Origin: Cellulosilyticum sp. I15G10I2
GTDB taxonomy: Bacteria; Bacillota; Clostridia; Lachnospirales; Cellulosilyticaceae
Assembly: GCF_900095725.1 (NCBI RefSeq)
Contig: NZ_FMMP01000015.1
Coordinates: 204,329 to 268,328 of the forward strand
Direction of reading: 5' to 3'
Length of the DNA: 64,000 nucleotides
Below are positions 17,277 to 26,061 of the stretch, one piece after another. How positions within the stretch are numbered: position 1 is the stretch's first letter; each line of letters opens with the position of its first letter. The notes under the pieces were generated by a model. The model had not been told where the DNA came from, made no database searches, and worked only from the letters and a program-made list of their open reading frames with translations. A program made the translations under genes and the position numbers.

Positions 17277-17843
17277 TTATATCCGCCTAGGCATAAGCCC
17301 AAAACCTACACCACATACGCCACCCAAAATGTGCGCTCCGCGAGCTATACCGTCCTGTGCACCAATACTTAGTAGTTCGCCTCCTAGATAGATAATTAGA
17401 ACTAGGATCAGTGTAAGAGGAATTTTTCCTTCTTTCATACCTCCAACTGACGCTAAGACGATCATCATAAATACAATGCCACTTGCTCCCAATAATACAT
17501 TGCTGGGATATAAAATAATATAAAAGAGTCCAGAAACCAAAGTGGTCACTGCAATCATTATCAACAATGCTTTTGACTTATACTTTTCTTCAAGCATAGG
17601 TCCTAATACCAAAAATAAAACCATATTACTAGCATAGTGATTCCAATCTGCATGACCTAAACTATGACTAAATAATCTAAAATAAGTTAAAGGATCCGTC
17701 CAAGAGGATCGATAGACACAAAAAAGCAAATTTGTAGATAATCTGCCTGTCATATCACCTAGTAGTAATACAAGTAATGAAACAAAAGCAAAAGTTAATG
17801 TAACGGGTGAATTATATTGAAATTTTCCAAGTATTCTTTTCAT
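17277..17843 (-). CDS. Rhomboid family intramembrane serine protease
   Basis: 188 residues, six hydrophobic helices. Rhomboids cut transmembrane segments of other membrane proteins. Visible motifs: HADWNHYASN (residues 64-73, oxyanion region), GASG with the nucleophile Ser121, and GAHILGG with catalytic His151. There is no extra cytoplasmic domain, so it is the minimal six-helix type. ATG start at 17843. It is a single-gene unit enclosed by two copies of the 46-nt hairpin. No substrate is evident. Confidence 0.88.
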   Translation of the reverse strand: MKRILGKFQYNSPVTLTFAFVSLLVLLLGDMTGRLSTNLLFCVYRSSWTDPLTYFRLFSHSLGHADWNHYASNMVLFLVLGPMLEEKYKSKALLIMIAVTTLVSGLFYIILYPSNVLLGASGIVFMMIVLASVGGMKEGKIPLTLILVLIIYLGGELLSIGAQDGIARGAHILGGVCGVGFGLMPRRI

Positions 17844-17921
17844 GCTGTTCAGCTCCTTATCTAATCTATATTTTTTATTATAACAATATATCTGCTAAAC
17901 ACTAATAATAAAATAAATAAA

Positions 17922-17967
17922 AATAAGCCATTTTGAGCAGAAATTAATTCTGTCAAAATGGCTTATT
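17922..17967. repeat. 46-nt hairpin element, copy 2
   Basis: Same length and same 14-bp outer stem as copy 1. The inner stem is GCAGAA / TTCTGT in place of GTAGAA / TTCTAC, so pairing is kept (with one G-T). It lies upstream of the rhomboid start and downstream (in minus-strand sense) of the 54-aa gene, where it can act as that gene's terminator. Confidence 0.75.
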
Positions 17968-18002
17968 TCTTATTAGTAATAATCTAACAGGTCCCACATC
18001 TA

Positions 18003-18167
18003 TTATTTTCCTTTTGTAATAATACCATTTCCTTCAAGATGGTGTTTAGCATTTTTAGTAGTATCATGCCTGTTAGATGGATAAATCCCAGATTCCGGAT
18101 TAGGTTGTTTTGAACCTTCTTTTAACATTTCTGTAGTGTAAGTAGACATACCGTTTCCTTTAGACAT
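18003..18167 (-). CDS. Small hydrophilic protein of 54 residues, unknown function
   Basis: ATG at 18167-18165, TAA at 18005-18003. The protein starts MSKGNGMSTYTTEMLKEG and ends HLEGNGIITKGK; it is rich in Gly, Asn, Lys, Ser and Thr and has no Cys or membrane segment. A perfect AAGGAGGTGATTTT ribosome site sits just upstream, which argues that it is real. The site and the start codon lie inside a 16-bp inverted repeat. Composition is reminiscent of small sporulation or phage-like proteins, but I do not recognise a family. The terminator-like 46-nt hairpin follows it. Confidence 0.65.
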   Translation of the reverse strand: MSKGNGMSTYTTEMLKEGSKQPNPESGIYPSNRHDTTKNAKHHLEGNGIITKGK

Positions 18168-18213
18168 AAAATCACCTCCTTATCACTTTAGTGTGCCAAG
18201 GAGGTGATTTTAT
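18166..18213 (-). promoter_or_regulatory. Hairpin that sequesters the ribosome binding site of the 54-aa gene
   Basis: A perfect 16-bp inverted repeat (18166-18181 with 18198-18213, 16-nt loop). On the minus strand the 3' arm is the ribosome site AAGGAGGTGATTTT running into the AUG, and the 5' arm is its exact complement. The loop contains CACT and AGTG. Formation of the stem would block translation. It could also weakly terminate ZIP transcripts, but no T run follows beyond TTTTA. Confidence 0.65.
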
Positions 18214-18273
18214 ATACTGGCAATGATTGAAAAGATGTCTGTTGAAAAGGCATTTATAGAAAATAATAGTAAA

Positions 18274-19089
18274 CTATAAGAATAAAAGCAGGCTCACGGC
18301 CATTACCATCATACCGGCTATAAGTCCATAAATAGATAAGTGGTGTTCACCGTATTTCTCCGAGGCTGGAAGCAGCTCATCTAGGGAGATAAAGACCATG
18401 ATTCCCGCTACAAGTGCAAATAAAATACCAAATGTTGCCTCGTTGAAAAATTGTGAGAGTAAAAGATAACCTACAAGAGCACCTATGGGTTCAGAAAGGC
18501 CAGATAAAAAGGAATAATAAAAGGCTTTTTTCTTACTGCCAGTAGCATAATAAATAGGCACTGATACAGCAATACCCTCTGGAATATTATGAATAGCAAT
18601 AGCAACAGCTATAGGTAAGCCGATATTAATATCTTTTATTGCAGCCATAAAGGTGGCGAGTCCCTCGGGAAAGTTATGTATTGCAATGGCAATAGCGGAC
18701 ATCATACCCATTCTAAGAAGTTTATGATTTTTAGCATGACTTGGATCTGTAAGATCCTCTACGCTGTGAGCCTCATGAGGATTCTCAGAACTTGGTACAA
18801 ACTTATCAATAAGTGCAATTAAAAACATGCCTCCAAAAAAGCCCAGTACAGTCATCCATGCGCCTCTTTTTACCCCAAACTCAAGCGTTAGAGAATCCAG
18901 AGCCTTTACAAATATTTCCACAAAGGAAACATAGATCATGACACCTGCTGAAAAACCTAGTGAGATCGATAAGAATTTTGTGTTTGTGCGCTTAGTAAAA
19001 AAGGCTAAGCAGCTGCCTATTCCTGTTGCAAGCCCCGCAAATAAGGTCAGCCCAAAAGCTATTAAAATAGTATTTGTATCTGCTGTCAT
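18274..19089 (-). CDS. zupT: ZIP family divalent metal transporter (ZupT-like)
   Basis: 271 residues, eight predicted membrane helices. Imports zinc and other divalent metals into the cytoplasm. Paired metal-site motifs HNFPEG and HNIPEGIAV (helices IV and V) are the family hallmark; a His/Glu/Asp-rich loop ([21 protein letters not shown]) lies between helices III and IV. AAGGAGG 6 nt before the ATG at 19089 selects this start over a longer frame starting at 19146. Single-gene unit; the 54-aa gene lies downstream on the same strand. Confidence 0.92.
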   Translation of the reverse strand: MTADTNTILIAFGLTLFAGLATGIGSCLAFFTKRTNTKFLSISLGFSAGVMIYVSFVEIFVKALDSLTLEFGVKRGAWMTVLGFFGGMFLIALIDKFVPSSENPHEAHSVEDLTDPSHAKNHKLLRMGMMSAIAIAIHNFPEGLATFMAAIKDINIGLPIAVAIAIHNIPEGIAVSVPIYYATGSKKKAFYYSFLSGLSEPIGALVGYLLLSQFFNEATFGILFALVAGIMVFISLDELLPASEKYGEHHLSIYGLIAGMMVMAVSLLLFL

Positions 19090-19171
19090 AGTAATCCTCC
19101 TTTTTAAAAGCATATAAAAAATGATAAAATATATATTAGGTAACATGTATCACCCAAGTGTTTCATAGGAG

Positions 19172-19192
19172 GGCCTCTAACTGATAGAGGCC
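19172..19192. other. Hairpin between zupT and the helicase gene
   Basis: GGCCTCTA / TAGAGGCC stem with a 5-nt loop and no T run. It lies downstream of the helicase stop on the minus strand and upstream of zupT, and may be a weak terminator or a leader element. Confidence 0.4.
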
Positions 19193-19302
19193 TTGCGGAT
19201 TGATTCTATCTATAGACTAGTTTATTCCTTTTATTCGTATTATATCACTTTACCTCATCTTCAAATGAAATTTATCACAAACATTCAAAACGTTTAAATG
19301 GC

Positions 19303-20442
19303 TTAAACGGATTCTAGTTTTCCGTTAGATAATTTTTGAGGAGCAATTTTTATTTTAAATTCCCGCTCATAGATTCTAATGGCTGCAAGTTCTTTGTGGG
19401 CAATAATACCTATAGAAAAACCAGAAAAGTTGCCTCTGGCAGTTCTGCCCGCGCGGTGCAGATAGTCATTTGCGGTATTTGGAAAGTCTAGATGGAATAT
19501 ATGCGTGATTTCTGGAACATCAAGGCCTCTAGCCGATAAATCAGATGAAACAAGAAATTTTATTTTGCCGCTTCTAAAACGTGTAAGTGCTGTTTTTCTA
19601 TCTTCTTTGGAAGTTTTGCCAGAGATGCTTGCGGCAGCGAGTTTATGATAATTAAGCTTATCAGTAATCATCTGTACTTCATTAGTTTGGCTTATAAAGA
19701 TAAGAGCACGCTCAGGATTTGTAGCCGCGATGATTTTTCTTAATGTTTCAAACTTATCTCTCTGATCAACCACAATATACTTATGCTCAATATTAGGATT
19801 AAGAGCTGTCTTAGGAGCTGTTTTAAGGGTAATAGGATCTTTCATAAAAGGCGCTATTACATCTACTGTTTTTTTATTAATAGTGGCCGAAAAGATACAA
19901 AGCTGTTTTTCTTTTGGAATACTATGCAAGATGGCCTTAATCGTTGCAGCCTCATTGCGTTCAAGCAGATGATCGGCTTCATCAATAATAACCGTTTGAA
20001 TGGTTTGATGGGTTATTTTTTTCTTTTTAATAAGATCCATTATACGGCCCGGGGTTCCGACAATAATATGTGGTTTCTCTTTGAGCTTTTTGATCTGTCT
20101 GTCAATATGCACTTCTCCCATAATTGTAGTAGAAGTTACTGGGAGTTCAGCATTTTTACTTAATAAGGTAACTTGATTACTAATTTGCATAACAAGTTCA
20201 TGGGTTGGTGCTAAAATAATAGCCTGCATTTCTCTTTTTTCAGTATTTATCTTTTCAAATAAAGGTGTAAGAAAAGCAAGGGTTTTACCACTTCCAGTAT
20301 GAGATTCAGCGATAATATCTTTTCCTTCTAGGATAGCTGGTATAGTAAGCGTTTGAATCTCTGTAGGAATAGTGATATTTTGTTTTTCTAAACCATTTAT
20401 TATATTTTGATTTAACTTTAAATCTATAAAATTGTTATTCAT
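19303..20442 (-). CDS. DEAD-box ATP-dependent RNA helicase
   Basis: 379 residues, a compact core without the long basic tail of CshA or DbpA. Motifs in order: Q motif with IPTEIQTLTIP, motif I SHTGSGKT, Ia PTHELV, Ib TPGR, motif II DEAD, motif III SAT, motif IV LIFISQTNE, V SARGLD and VI HRAGRTAR. It unwinds short RNA duplexes in ribosome assembly or mRNA turnover, often under cold stress. AAGGAG precedes the ATG at 20442; the upstream frame to 20472 has no site. Target RNA cannot be told. Confidence 0.93.
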   Translation of the reverse strand: MNNNFIDLKLNQNIINGLEKQNITIPTEIQTLTIPAILEGKDIIAESHTGSGKTLAFLTPLFEKINTEKREMQAIILAPTHELVMQISNQVTLLSKNAELPVTSTTIMGEVHIDRQIKKLKEKPHIIVGTPGRIMDLIKKKKITHQTIQTVIIDEADHLLERNEAATIKAILHSIPKEKQLCIFSATINKKTVDVIAPFMKDPITLKTAPKTALNPNIEHKYIVVDQRDKFETLRKIIAATNPERALIFISQTNEVQMITDKLNYHKLAAASISGKTSKEDRKTALTRFRSGKIKFLVSSDLSARGLDVPEITHIFHLDFPNTANDYLHRAGRTARGNFSGFSIGIIAHKELAAIRIYEREFKIKIAPQKLSNGKLESV

Positions 20443-20613
20443 TATATTCTCCTTAGTCTGAGGTCGTATCATACAGTATATTATACACTTATTCGTAAAG
20501 TTTAAGCAAGGAAGCTGAATTAGAGATTTTTATAGCAGTATGATACAAAATGCATTTAATAATATATAATAAAAATAGCAGCAGTTTAAAGAACTATAAA
20601 AGTAGGTGCTTAG

Positions 20614-22371
20614 ATGACGATTAAAAAGCAATTTCTTATTATTATTATCTTACTAACAACGATACCTTTTATTATAGTGCCTTGGGCAGGTTATTTTTAT
20701 ATAGAAAATATTATGGAAGAGCAGTTACTTTTGCAATCTCAGCAGAACCTAGGAAAAATTACAAAAGATATAGAACAAGTATTAGACAGCCTTATAGCTT
20801 CTTCTAATGCAATAACTTTAGATCAAGACATAACCGGTGCTCTTAAAAATAATGAAGCAAGTCTTCCTGAGGTAAGGAAGATAACAAAAAAGTTATCCAA
20901 TATAAATGCAGCGCACTTGTATGCCTATAATGCGGATATTTATATTTATAATAAACAAGCCGACATCTATACAACCACCGCACAAAACAACATAAGCAGT
21001 TTTGAAGCGTATAAAAAAGCTTGGATTAAAGAGACGTTAAATGCAGAAGGCTTTTTTGTGTGGAAGGAGTTTTCTGGGATTCCAAGTGAAAAGTATGAAC
21101 AAGTACCTATAATAGGCATGGCTAGAAATATATTAGATATAAATGGTAGAACAGTTGGGGTTTTAGCTATAGAGTTATTTAACGAAAGAAATATTAACAG
21201 CCTATTATTTGCAGGCAATGAATTTCAAAATACAGAAAGATATTTAGTTGACCATGAGGGCAACATCATATTGGAGTATATTAATAATAGCGAAAAGAGT
21301 AAGTTATTTAGTAAACAGTGGTTTAAAGACTATATTCAAGAAAGAAAGTTAGAATCTCATGAAGTTGCTTCCTATAAAGGGGAAAAACAAGTTGTTAGTA
21401 TAAGAAATATCAGTAAAGCGCATTGGAAAGTTGTACAAATCATTCCCTATAGGGATATGTTAAGAAAGGTAAGCTATTATAGAAACTTTACAATAGGGAT
21501 TAATCTCATCGTCTTAGTCATTATTATTTGTGCAGATATACTTAGTATCAATAGACTGACAAGGTCTATAACTAAATTAAGGGATGCTATGCGGACTGTA
21601 AAGGATGGTAAGTTCATTCAAATTGCAATTCCTAAAACAAATCAGGAAGTAGAGGAACTTAGCAAAGATTTTAATATAATGAGTACAAAATTAAATGAAC
21701 TATTTGAGGAAAATAGGAGAATTTATGAAGAAAAACAAAGAACAAAGCTAGAAGCACTACAGTCCCAGATTCAGCCCCACTTTTTATTTAATACATTAAA
21801 TGGCATTAAGTGGCTATGTATTATGGAAGGTGCAAAAACAGCAGAAAAAATGATTATTTCACTAGGGTATATACTTGAGTATTCCTTAAGTAAAAACAGA
21901 GATATTATTACATTAAAAGAAGAAATAACATGTCTTAATCATTATATTGAGCTGCAAAAGATGAGATATGGGGAAACTTTTAGGGTTGTTTTTGAAGTAG
22001 AGGAAGAACTCTATGACTTAGAGGTGCCTATATTATTTTTACAGCCCTTAATAGAAAATGCTATTATTCATGGACTACAAGGAAAGGACGATCTAGGGAT
22101 TATAAAAGTTAGATTGTTTAAGAGCGTGGATAGCGTGAATATATTAGTAGAGGACAATGGATGCGGAATGAGTGATGAACAAATAAAAGAGCTATTAACA
22201 AGTACTAAAAAATCTTCAGGAATTGGTGTGAAAAATGTGCAAGAGCGCATACAGATTTATTACGGAAATGATAGTACATTACGTATCAGCAGGAATGAAG
22301 CGGGGGGGATAACTATCGCTATTAAATTATTAGTGAGAGGGGGGCTTGGAGATGAAAATCATAATAGTTGA
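20614..22371 (+). CDS. YesM-type sensor histidine kinase
   Basis: 585 residues. Membrane helix at 7-29, a Cache-type extracellular sensor domain at about 30-290, a second helix at about 293-315, HAMP, then a His_kinase domain with QSQIQPHFLFNTLN (phospho-His), and HATPase motifs ENAIIHG, DNGCGM and SGIGVKNVQERI. YesM-type kinases sense oligosaccharides or their binding proteins and act with AraC-type response regulators. The next gene encodes that regulator and overlaps by 20 bp; the CUT1 transporter follows, so the pair most likely controls it. Confidence 0.93.
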   Translation: MTIKKQFLIIIILLTTIPFIIVPWAGYFYIENIMEEQLLLQSQQNLGKITKDIEQVLDSLIASSNAITLDQDITGALKNNEASLPEVRKITKKLSNINAAHLYAYNADIYIYNKQADIYTTTAQNNISSFEAYKKAWIKETLNAEGFFVWKEFSGIPSEKYEQVPIIGMARNILDINGRTVGVLAIELFNERNINSLLFAGNEFQNTERYLVDHEGNIILEYINNSEKSKLFSKQWFKDYIQERKLESHEVASYKGEKQVVSIRNISKAHWKVVQIIPYRDMLRKVSYYRNFTIGINLIVLVIIICADILSINRLTRSITKLRDAMRTVKDGKFIQIAIPKTNQEVEELSKDFNIMSTKLNELFEENRRIYEEKQRTKLEALQSQIQPHFLFNTLNGIKWLCIMEGAKTAEKMIISLGYILEYSLSKNRDIITLKEEITCLNHYIELQKMRYGETFRVVFEVEEELYDLEVPILFLQPLIENAIIHGLQGKDDLGIIKVRLFKSVDSVNILVEDNGCGMSDEQIKELLTSTKKSSGIGVKNVQERIQIYYGNDSTLRISRNEAGGITIAIKLLVRGGLGDENHNS

Positions 22372-23437
22372 TGATGAAATATTAATTCGCAAGGGCATTG
22401 CTACATCTGTTAATTGGGAAGAAATAGGTATAGATGAGGTGATAGAAGCAAGTAACGGCGAACAGGCGCTGGAACTTATTCTAAAAAACAATATTGATAT
22501 TGTCCTGACCGATATTAAGATGCCAAAGATGGACGGGCTGACGCTTATAGAGCAGCTTAAGCTATGTAGTCCTTATACTGTTGCTATTGTACTAAGCTGT
22601 GTAAATGACATGGATGTGGTAAGACAAGCCTTAAAGTTTGGAGGTGCCCTAGACTATATTCCTAAACTATCTATGACAACAGAGGAGTTGGTAGATACAA
22701 TAAATAGAGCTATAACCTATGTGCGTAAAAATAATGCCTATGTGCCTTTAGATAAAAATAAAATACTTCCTAGTTTTTTTACTTTGGAGCATGAGCAAAG
22801 TCTAAGAAGCGCTATAGAATATGGAGATTTAGATACTTTAAATAAAGTGATAAAGAAGATTCTTAAGAGTGCCTATATCTTAAAAGAGTTTTGGAAAGAA
22901 AGTAGGGAATGGGAGGATATATTTGGTGTCTTTTCTAATGTCATTAAAAAATATGATATAGATCCTAATAAGTTTTTTTCAAACTATAAGACGATAAGAC
23001 AAATCATCCAAGATTCCCATAACATTGATGAAGCTGTTAAGTCTTTGGGAGAAATAGCTTTAGATATAAAGACTTCTATAGAGCAGGAGCGAAAAGAAAA
23101 CTATGATGCAGTTATTAATAAGGCGGTTATTTACATTAACAAATACTATAACCAAAACATTAAGTTAAAGGATGTAGCAGATCACGTCAGTATGAGTGAA
23201 AGCTACTTCTCCAAGTACTTTAAGAAAATAATGAACACCAACTTCATTGACTATATTAATCAGATAAAAATTGAAAGATCTAAGGAACTTTTAGCCAGGA
23301 AGAAAATAACAATACAAGAAGTGTCAGAGCTTATGGGGTATACTAACTGCAGTTATTTTACTCAAGTCTTTAAAGAGCTTGAAGGGGTAACGCCTAAACA
23401 ATATCAAAAGAATATACTTATAAAAAATAACACCTAA
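22352..23437 (+). CDS. YesN-type response regulator with AraC DNA-binding domain
   Basis: 361 residues. Receiver domain at 1-120 (IIVDDEILIRKGI; phospho-Asp in IVLTDIKMPKMDG; Lys in YIPKLS). A middle helical linker is followed by two AraC helix-turn-helix units (LKDVADHVSMSESYFSKYFKK and IQEVSELMGYTNCSYFTQVFKE). Start: ATG 22352 with GAGGGGGG 7 nt upstream; an in-frame TTG at 22346 is less likely. It overlaps the kinase gene and ends at a strong terminator. Likely activates the solute-binding protein promoter downstream. Confidence 0.93.
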   Translation: MKIIIVDDEILIRKGIATSVNWEEIGIDEVIEASNGEQALELILKNNIDIVLTDIKMPKMDGLTLIEQLKLCSPYTVAIVLSCVNDMDVVRQALKFGGALDYIPKLSMTTEELVDTINRAITYVRKNNAYVPLDKNKILPSFFTLEHEQSLRSAIEYGDLDTLNKVIKKILKSAYILKEFWKESREWEDIFGVFSNVIKKYDIDPNKFFSNYKTIRQIIQDSHNIDEAVKSLGEIALDIKTSIEQERKENYDAVINKAVIYINKYYNQNIKLKDVADHVSMSESYFSKYFKKIMNTNFIDYINQIKIERSKELLARKKITIQEVSELMGYTNCSYFTQVFKELEGVTPKQYQKNILIKNNT

Positions 23438-23458
23438 GTACATAAGGTGTTATTTTTT
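23422..23458 (+). terminator. Intrinsic terminator after the YesMN pair
   Basis: AAAATAACACCT / AGGTGTTATTTT stem with a 9-nt loop and T run; it overlaps the regulator stop codon region. The following 240 bp before 23699 hold TATACT-type -10 words near 23588 but no clear -35, as expected for an activator-dependent promoter. Confidence 0.85.
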
Positions 23459-23698
23459 AGTTTATAAAGTATTAGCATGTGTAAATTATTGTTTGAGTCA
23501 AATAGTATATAAATTGCATAGCTGTAAGAACAAAATAACAATGAAAATGTACAAAATAATATAAAAAAATATTATGCAAAAGGTTTATACTATAAAAGTG
23601 TTAAAAACAGTCAATATTATAGCCGGATTATTAGGCGGTTTTGAAATATAATAAACTTATCAAATAAGATAATGATTAATAAAAGAGGGGGACTTATA

Positions 23699-25069
23699 AT
23701 GAAGAAGTTAACAAAAAAGTTAATGGGATTATCACTATGTGCAACACTCATGATAACTTCACTTGCAGGCTGTACTTCAAAAGATAATACAGCTTCAACG
23801 ACTGGGGGGAATGCCAAAGAACAGGCAGCACCTAAAGAAAAGGATGGCGCAGCTGCAGGTGGCAAGCTTGTGGTATGGGGTGGCGTTCCAGAAGAAAGCG
23901 GCCCAGGAGAAATTGTTAAAGAGTGGAATGCTAAAAATCCTGATATGCAAGTAGAATACGTGCGTTATGTGAATGATGATACAGGTAATACAAAGCTTGA
24001 TACAGCACTCCTATCTGGTGAGCCAATCGATGTATTTTTTACATACTCAGCAGATCTTTTGAAAAAACGTGTAGATAGTAAAATGATAGAAGATCTTAGT
24101 AATCTTAATGCAGAAGAATTTGTAAACAGTCAAATTCACGGGGGAATGGATGGCATCTTAAAGCCTAACGATGGTTTATATGCTATTCCAACAGCAAGAG
24201 AACCTATTGGCTTTATGATTAATAAAAATATGTTAGATGAAAAAGGCATCACTATTCCAGAAAACTGGACTATGGATCAGTTTGTAGAGATTGCACAAAA
24301 GTTAACAGGTGAAAAAGATGGCAAAAAAGTATATGGAACATGTATTTATTACGATGGGCTGCCACTAGGTGTGCCTCAAACACTGCTCGGCGGCAACTAC
24401 TTATATAAAGCAGATGGCACAAGTAATTTTGATGATGCTATCTTTAAAACAAATACTAAGCTAAAAGAAATGATGGATAAAGGCAGTGCTATCCCTTATG
24501 AGGAAGTATTCTCCAGAAAGTTAGAGAGATTTTCACATCCAGCCTTCTTAAATGAAGAAATTGCGATGATGCCTTTTGCATCTTGGATGTTAAGATATGT
24601 TAATGATCCAGAATTTCCACATGACTTTATAACAACTTTTGCACCTATTCCAAGAGTAGATGCAAACACAGAAAACCCATATCAATCTATTTTAAATAAC
24701 TTTGTATCTATTAATTCTAATTCACAAAATAAAGAAAAAGCTTGGGAGTTCATTCAGTTTTGGGCTACAGAAGGCGCTAAGCATATTGCCAAGATGCCAG
24801 CTTATAATGCATTTGGAGAAGAAAATGAAGTTAAACTTATTTTAGGAGAAAACCCAGAAGAAAGATTTGACGTAGAAGCTTATAAAAAAGTGATGCTTGA
24901 TCCAAGTCTTAAATATGTTATTGCAACAGAAACAACTGCACTTCCAGAAATTATGCAGATCTATAAAGAAGAATCAGAAAAATACTTCTTAGGGGCGACT
25001 AAAGACGATGATTACTATGTCATCTTAAAATCAAGAGCAGATGATGTGATTAGTAAGGCTAAAAAATAA
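23699..25069 (+). CDS. Extracellular sugar-binding lipoprotein of a CUT1 ABC transporter
   Basis: 456 residues. A lipoprotein signal peptide ends in the lipobox SLAGC (Cys24), followed by a Thr/Ala/Lys-rich linker. The mature part is a family 1 solute-binding protein (LVVWGGVPEE, NAKNPDMQVEYVRY, MMPFASWMLR). It captures an oligosaccharide at the outer face and hands it to the two permeases downstream. The cognate ATPase gene is absent; CUT1 systems in Firmicutes commonly share an MsmX-like ATPase encoded elsewhere. GAGGGGG upstream selects ATG 23699. Sugar unknown. Confidence 0.92.
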   Translation: MKKLTKKLMGLSLCATLMITSLAGCTSKDNTASTTGGNAKEQAAPKEKDGAAAGGKLVVWGGVPEESGPGEIVKEWNAKNPDMQVEYVRYVNDDTGNTKLDTALLSGEPIDVFFTYSADLLKKRVDSKMIEDLSNLNAEEFVNSQIHGGMDGILKPNDGLYAIPTAREPIGFMINKNMLDEKGITIPENWTMDQFVEIAQKLTGEKDGKKVYGTCIYYDGLPLGVPQTLLGGNYLYKADGTSNFDDAIFKTNTKLKEMMDKGSAIPYEEVFSRKLERFSHPAFLNEEIAMMPFASWMLRYVNDPEFPHDFITTFAPIPRVDANTENPYQSILNNFVSINSNSQNKEKAWEFIQFWATEGAKHIAKMPAYNAFGEENEVKLILGENPEERFDVEAYKKVMLDPSLKYVIATETTALPEIMQIYKEESEKYFLGATKDDDYYVILKSRADDVISKAKK

Positions 25070-25078
25070 TAGATTGAC

Positions 25079-25110
25079 TTAAATAGCTGACAGTAATGTC
25101 AGCTATTTAA
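25079..25110 (+). promoter_or_regulatory. Intercistronic hairpin between binding protein and permease genes
   Basis: A perfect 14-bp stem TTAAATAGCTGACA / TGTCAGCTATTTAA closed by a GTAA (GNRA-class) tetraloop, 9 nt after the stop codon and without a long T run. Such hairpins protect or partly terminate the binding-protein mRNA, giving more binding protein than permease. Confidence 0.7.
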
Positions 25111-25128
25111 AATAAGGAGGGACAGTCG

Positions 25129-26052
25129 ATGGAACTAAAAGCAGAAAGCATAAAAGTAAATACTACTAAAAAGAGAAAGAAGCTAAATTGGGAACCCTAT
25201 GTATTTATAGCTCCTAATTTTATAGGCTTTTTTGTATTCATATTATTGCCTGTAATATTTTCTTTAGTTGTAGCTTTTACAAATTTTAATATTTTTGAAG
25301 GTTTTGAAAATACCCAGTTTGTAGGAATCGGCAATTTTATAGAAATGTTTAAGGACCCTTGGTTTATACAGGCTATTATTAATAACTTGATTTATACATT
25401 GTGTACGATCCCAGTACTTATTGGGTTATCTGTTGTCATAGCTACCATACTGAATAATAAAGTATACTGCAGCAATGTGATTAGGGTTATGATATTCATT
25501 CCTTACATTGCCAGCATAGTAGCTGTTTCAGCCATATGGATGATTCTTTTTAATCCTTCACAAGGTATCATTAATCAGGTACTCAGAACTTTAGGTGTAA
25601 ATAACACTCCAGGATGGCTGGGGAGCTTACAATGGGCCCTGCCGGCTATCATTATAGTAGGGATTTGGATGGGGCTTGGCTATAATGTAATCATTTATAT
25701 GGCTGGCCTTCAGGGAATCTCGAAGTCACTCTACGAAGCAGCTCAGATTGATGGTGCAACATCTTTGCAGGTATTTAAATATGTTACAGTGCCTATGTTA
25801 AAAAACACGACGTTTTTTTTACTCATTACCAATATTATAAGTTCCTTCCAAATATTTGGAACAATTAATATCATGACAGGTGGGGGCCCAGGTACTTCTA
25901 CTACAGTACTTGCCCATTATATTTATATTGCAGGCTTTAGATATCATAAGATGGGCTATGCAGCAGCTATGGCATGGATCTTATTGCTCGCCATATTTGC
26001 AGTGACCTTATTCCAATGGAAAATGCAGAAAAAGCATGAAGACAACTTTTAG
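25129..26052 (+). CDS. CUT1 ABC transporter permease (MalF/UgpA-like)
   Basis: 307 residues, six membrane helices. The cytoplasmic EAA loop reads YEAAQIDGATSLQVFKYVTVPML, the contact site for the ATPase. Precise pairing partner is the next permease. AGGAGG upstream. The basic, lysine-rich N-terminus (TKKRKKLNW) is cytoplasmic. Together with the binding protein it imports a sugar. Confidence 0.92.
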   Translation: MELKAESIKVNTTKKRKKLNWEPYVFIAPNFIGFFVFILLPVIFSLVVAFTNFNIFEGFENTQFVGIGNFIEMFKDPWFIQAIINNLIYTLCTIPVLIGLSVVIATILNNKVYCSNVIRVMIFIPYIASIVAVSAIWMILFNPSQGIINQVLRTLGVNNTPGWLGSLQWALPAIIIVGIWMGLGYNVIIYMAGLQGISKSLYEAAQIDGATSLQVFKYVTVPMLKNTTFFLLITNIISSFQIFGTINIMTGGGPGTSTTVLAHYIYIAGFRYHKMGYAAAMAWILLLAIFAVTLFQWKMQKKHEDNF

Positions 26053-26061
26053 GAGGGAAGT

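Noticed and set aside
18166..18213. Ordinary terminator for zupT
   Set aside because: The stem has no T run and its arm is a full ribosome binding site running into an ATG, so a translational role is more likely, although weak termination is not excluded.
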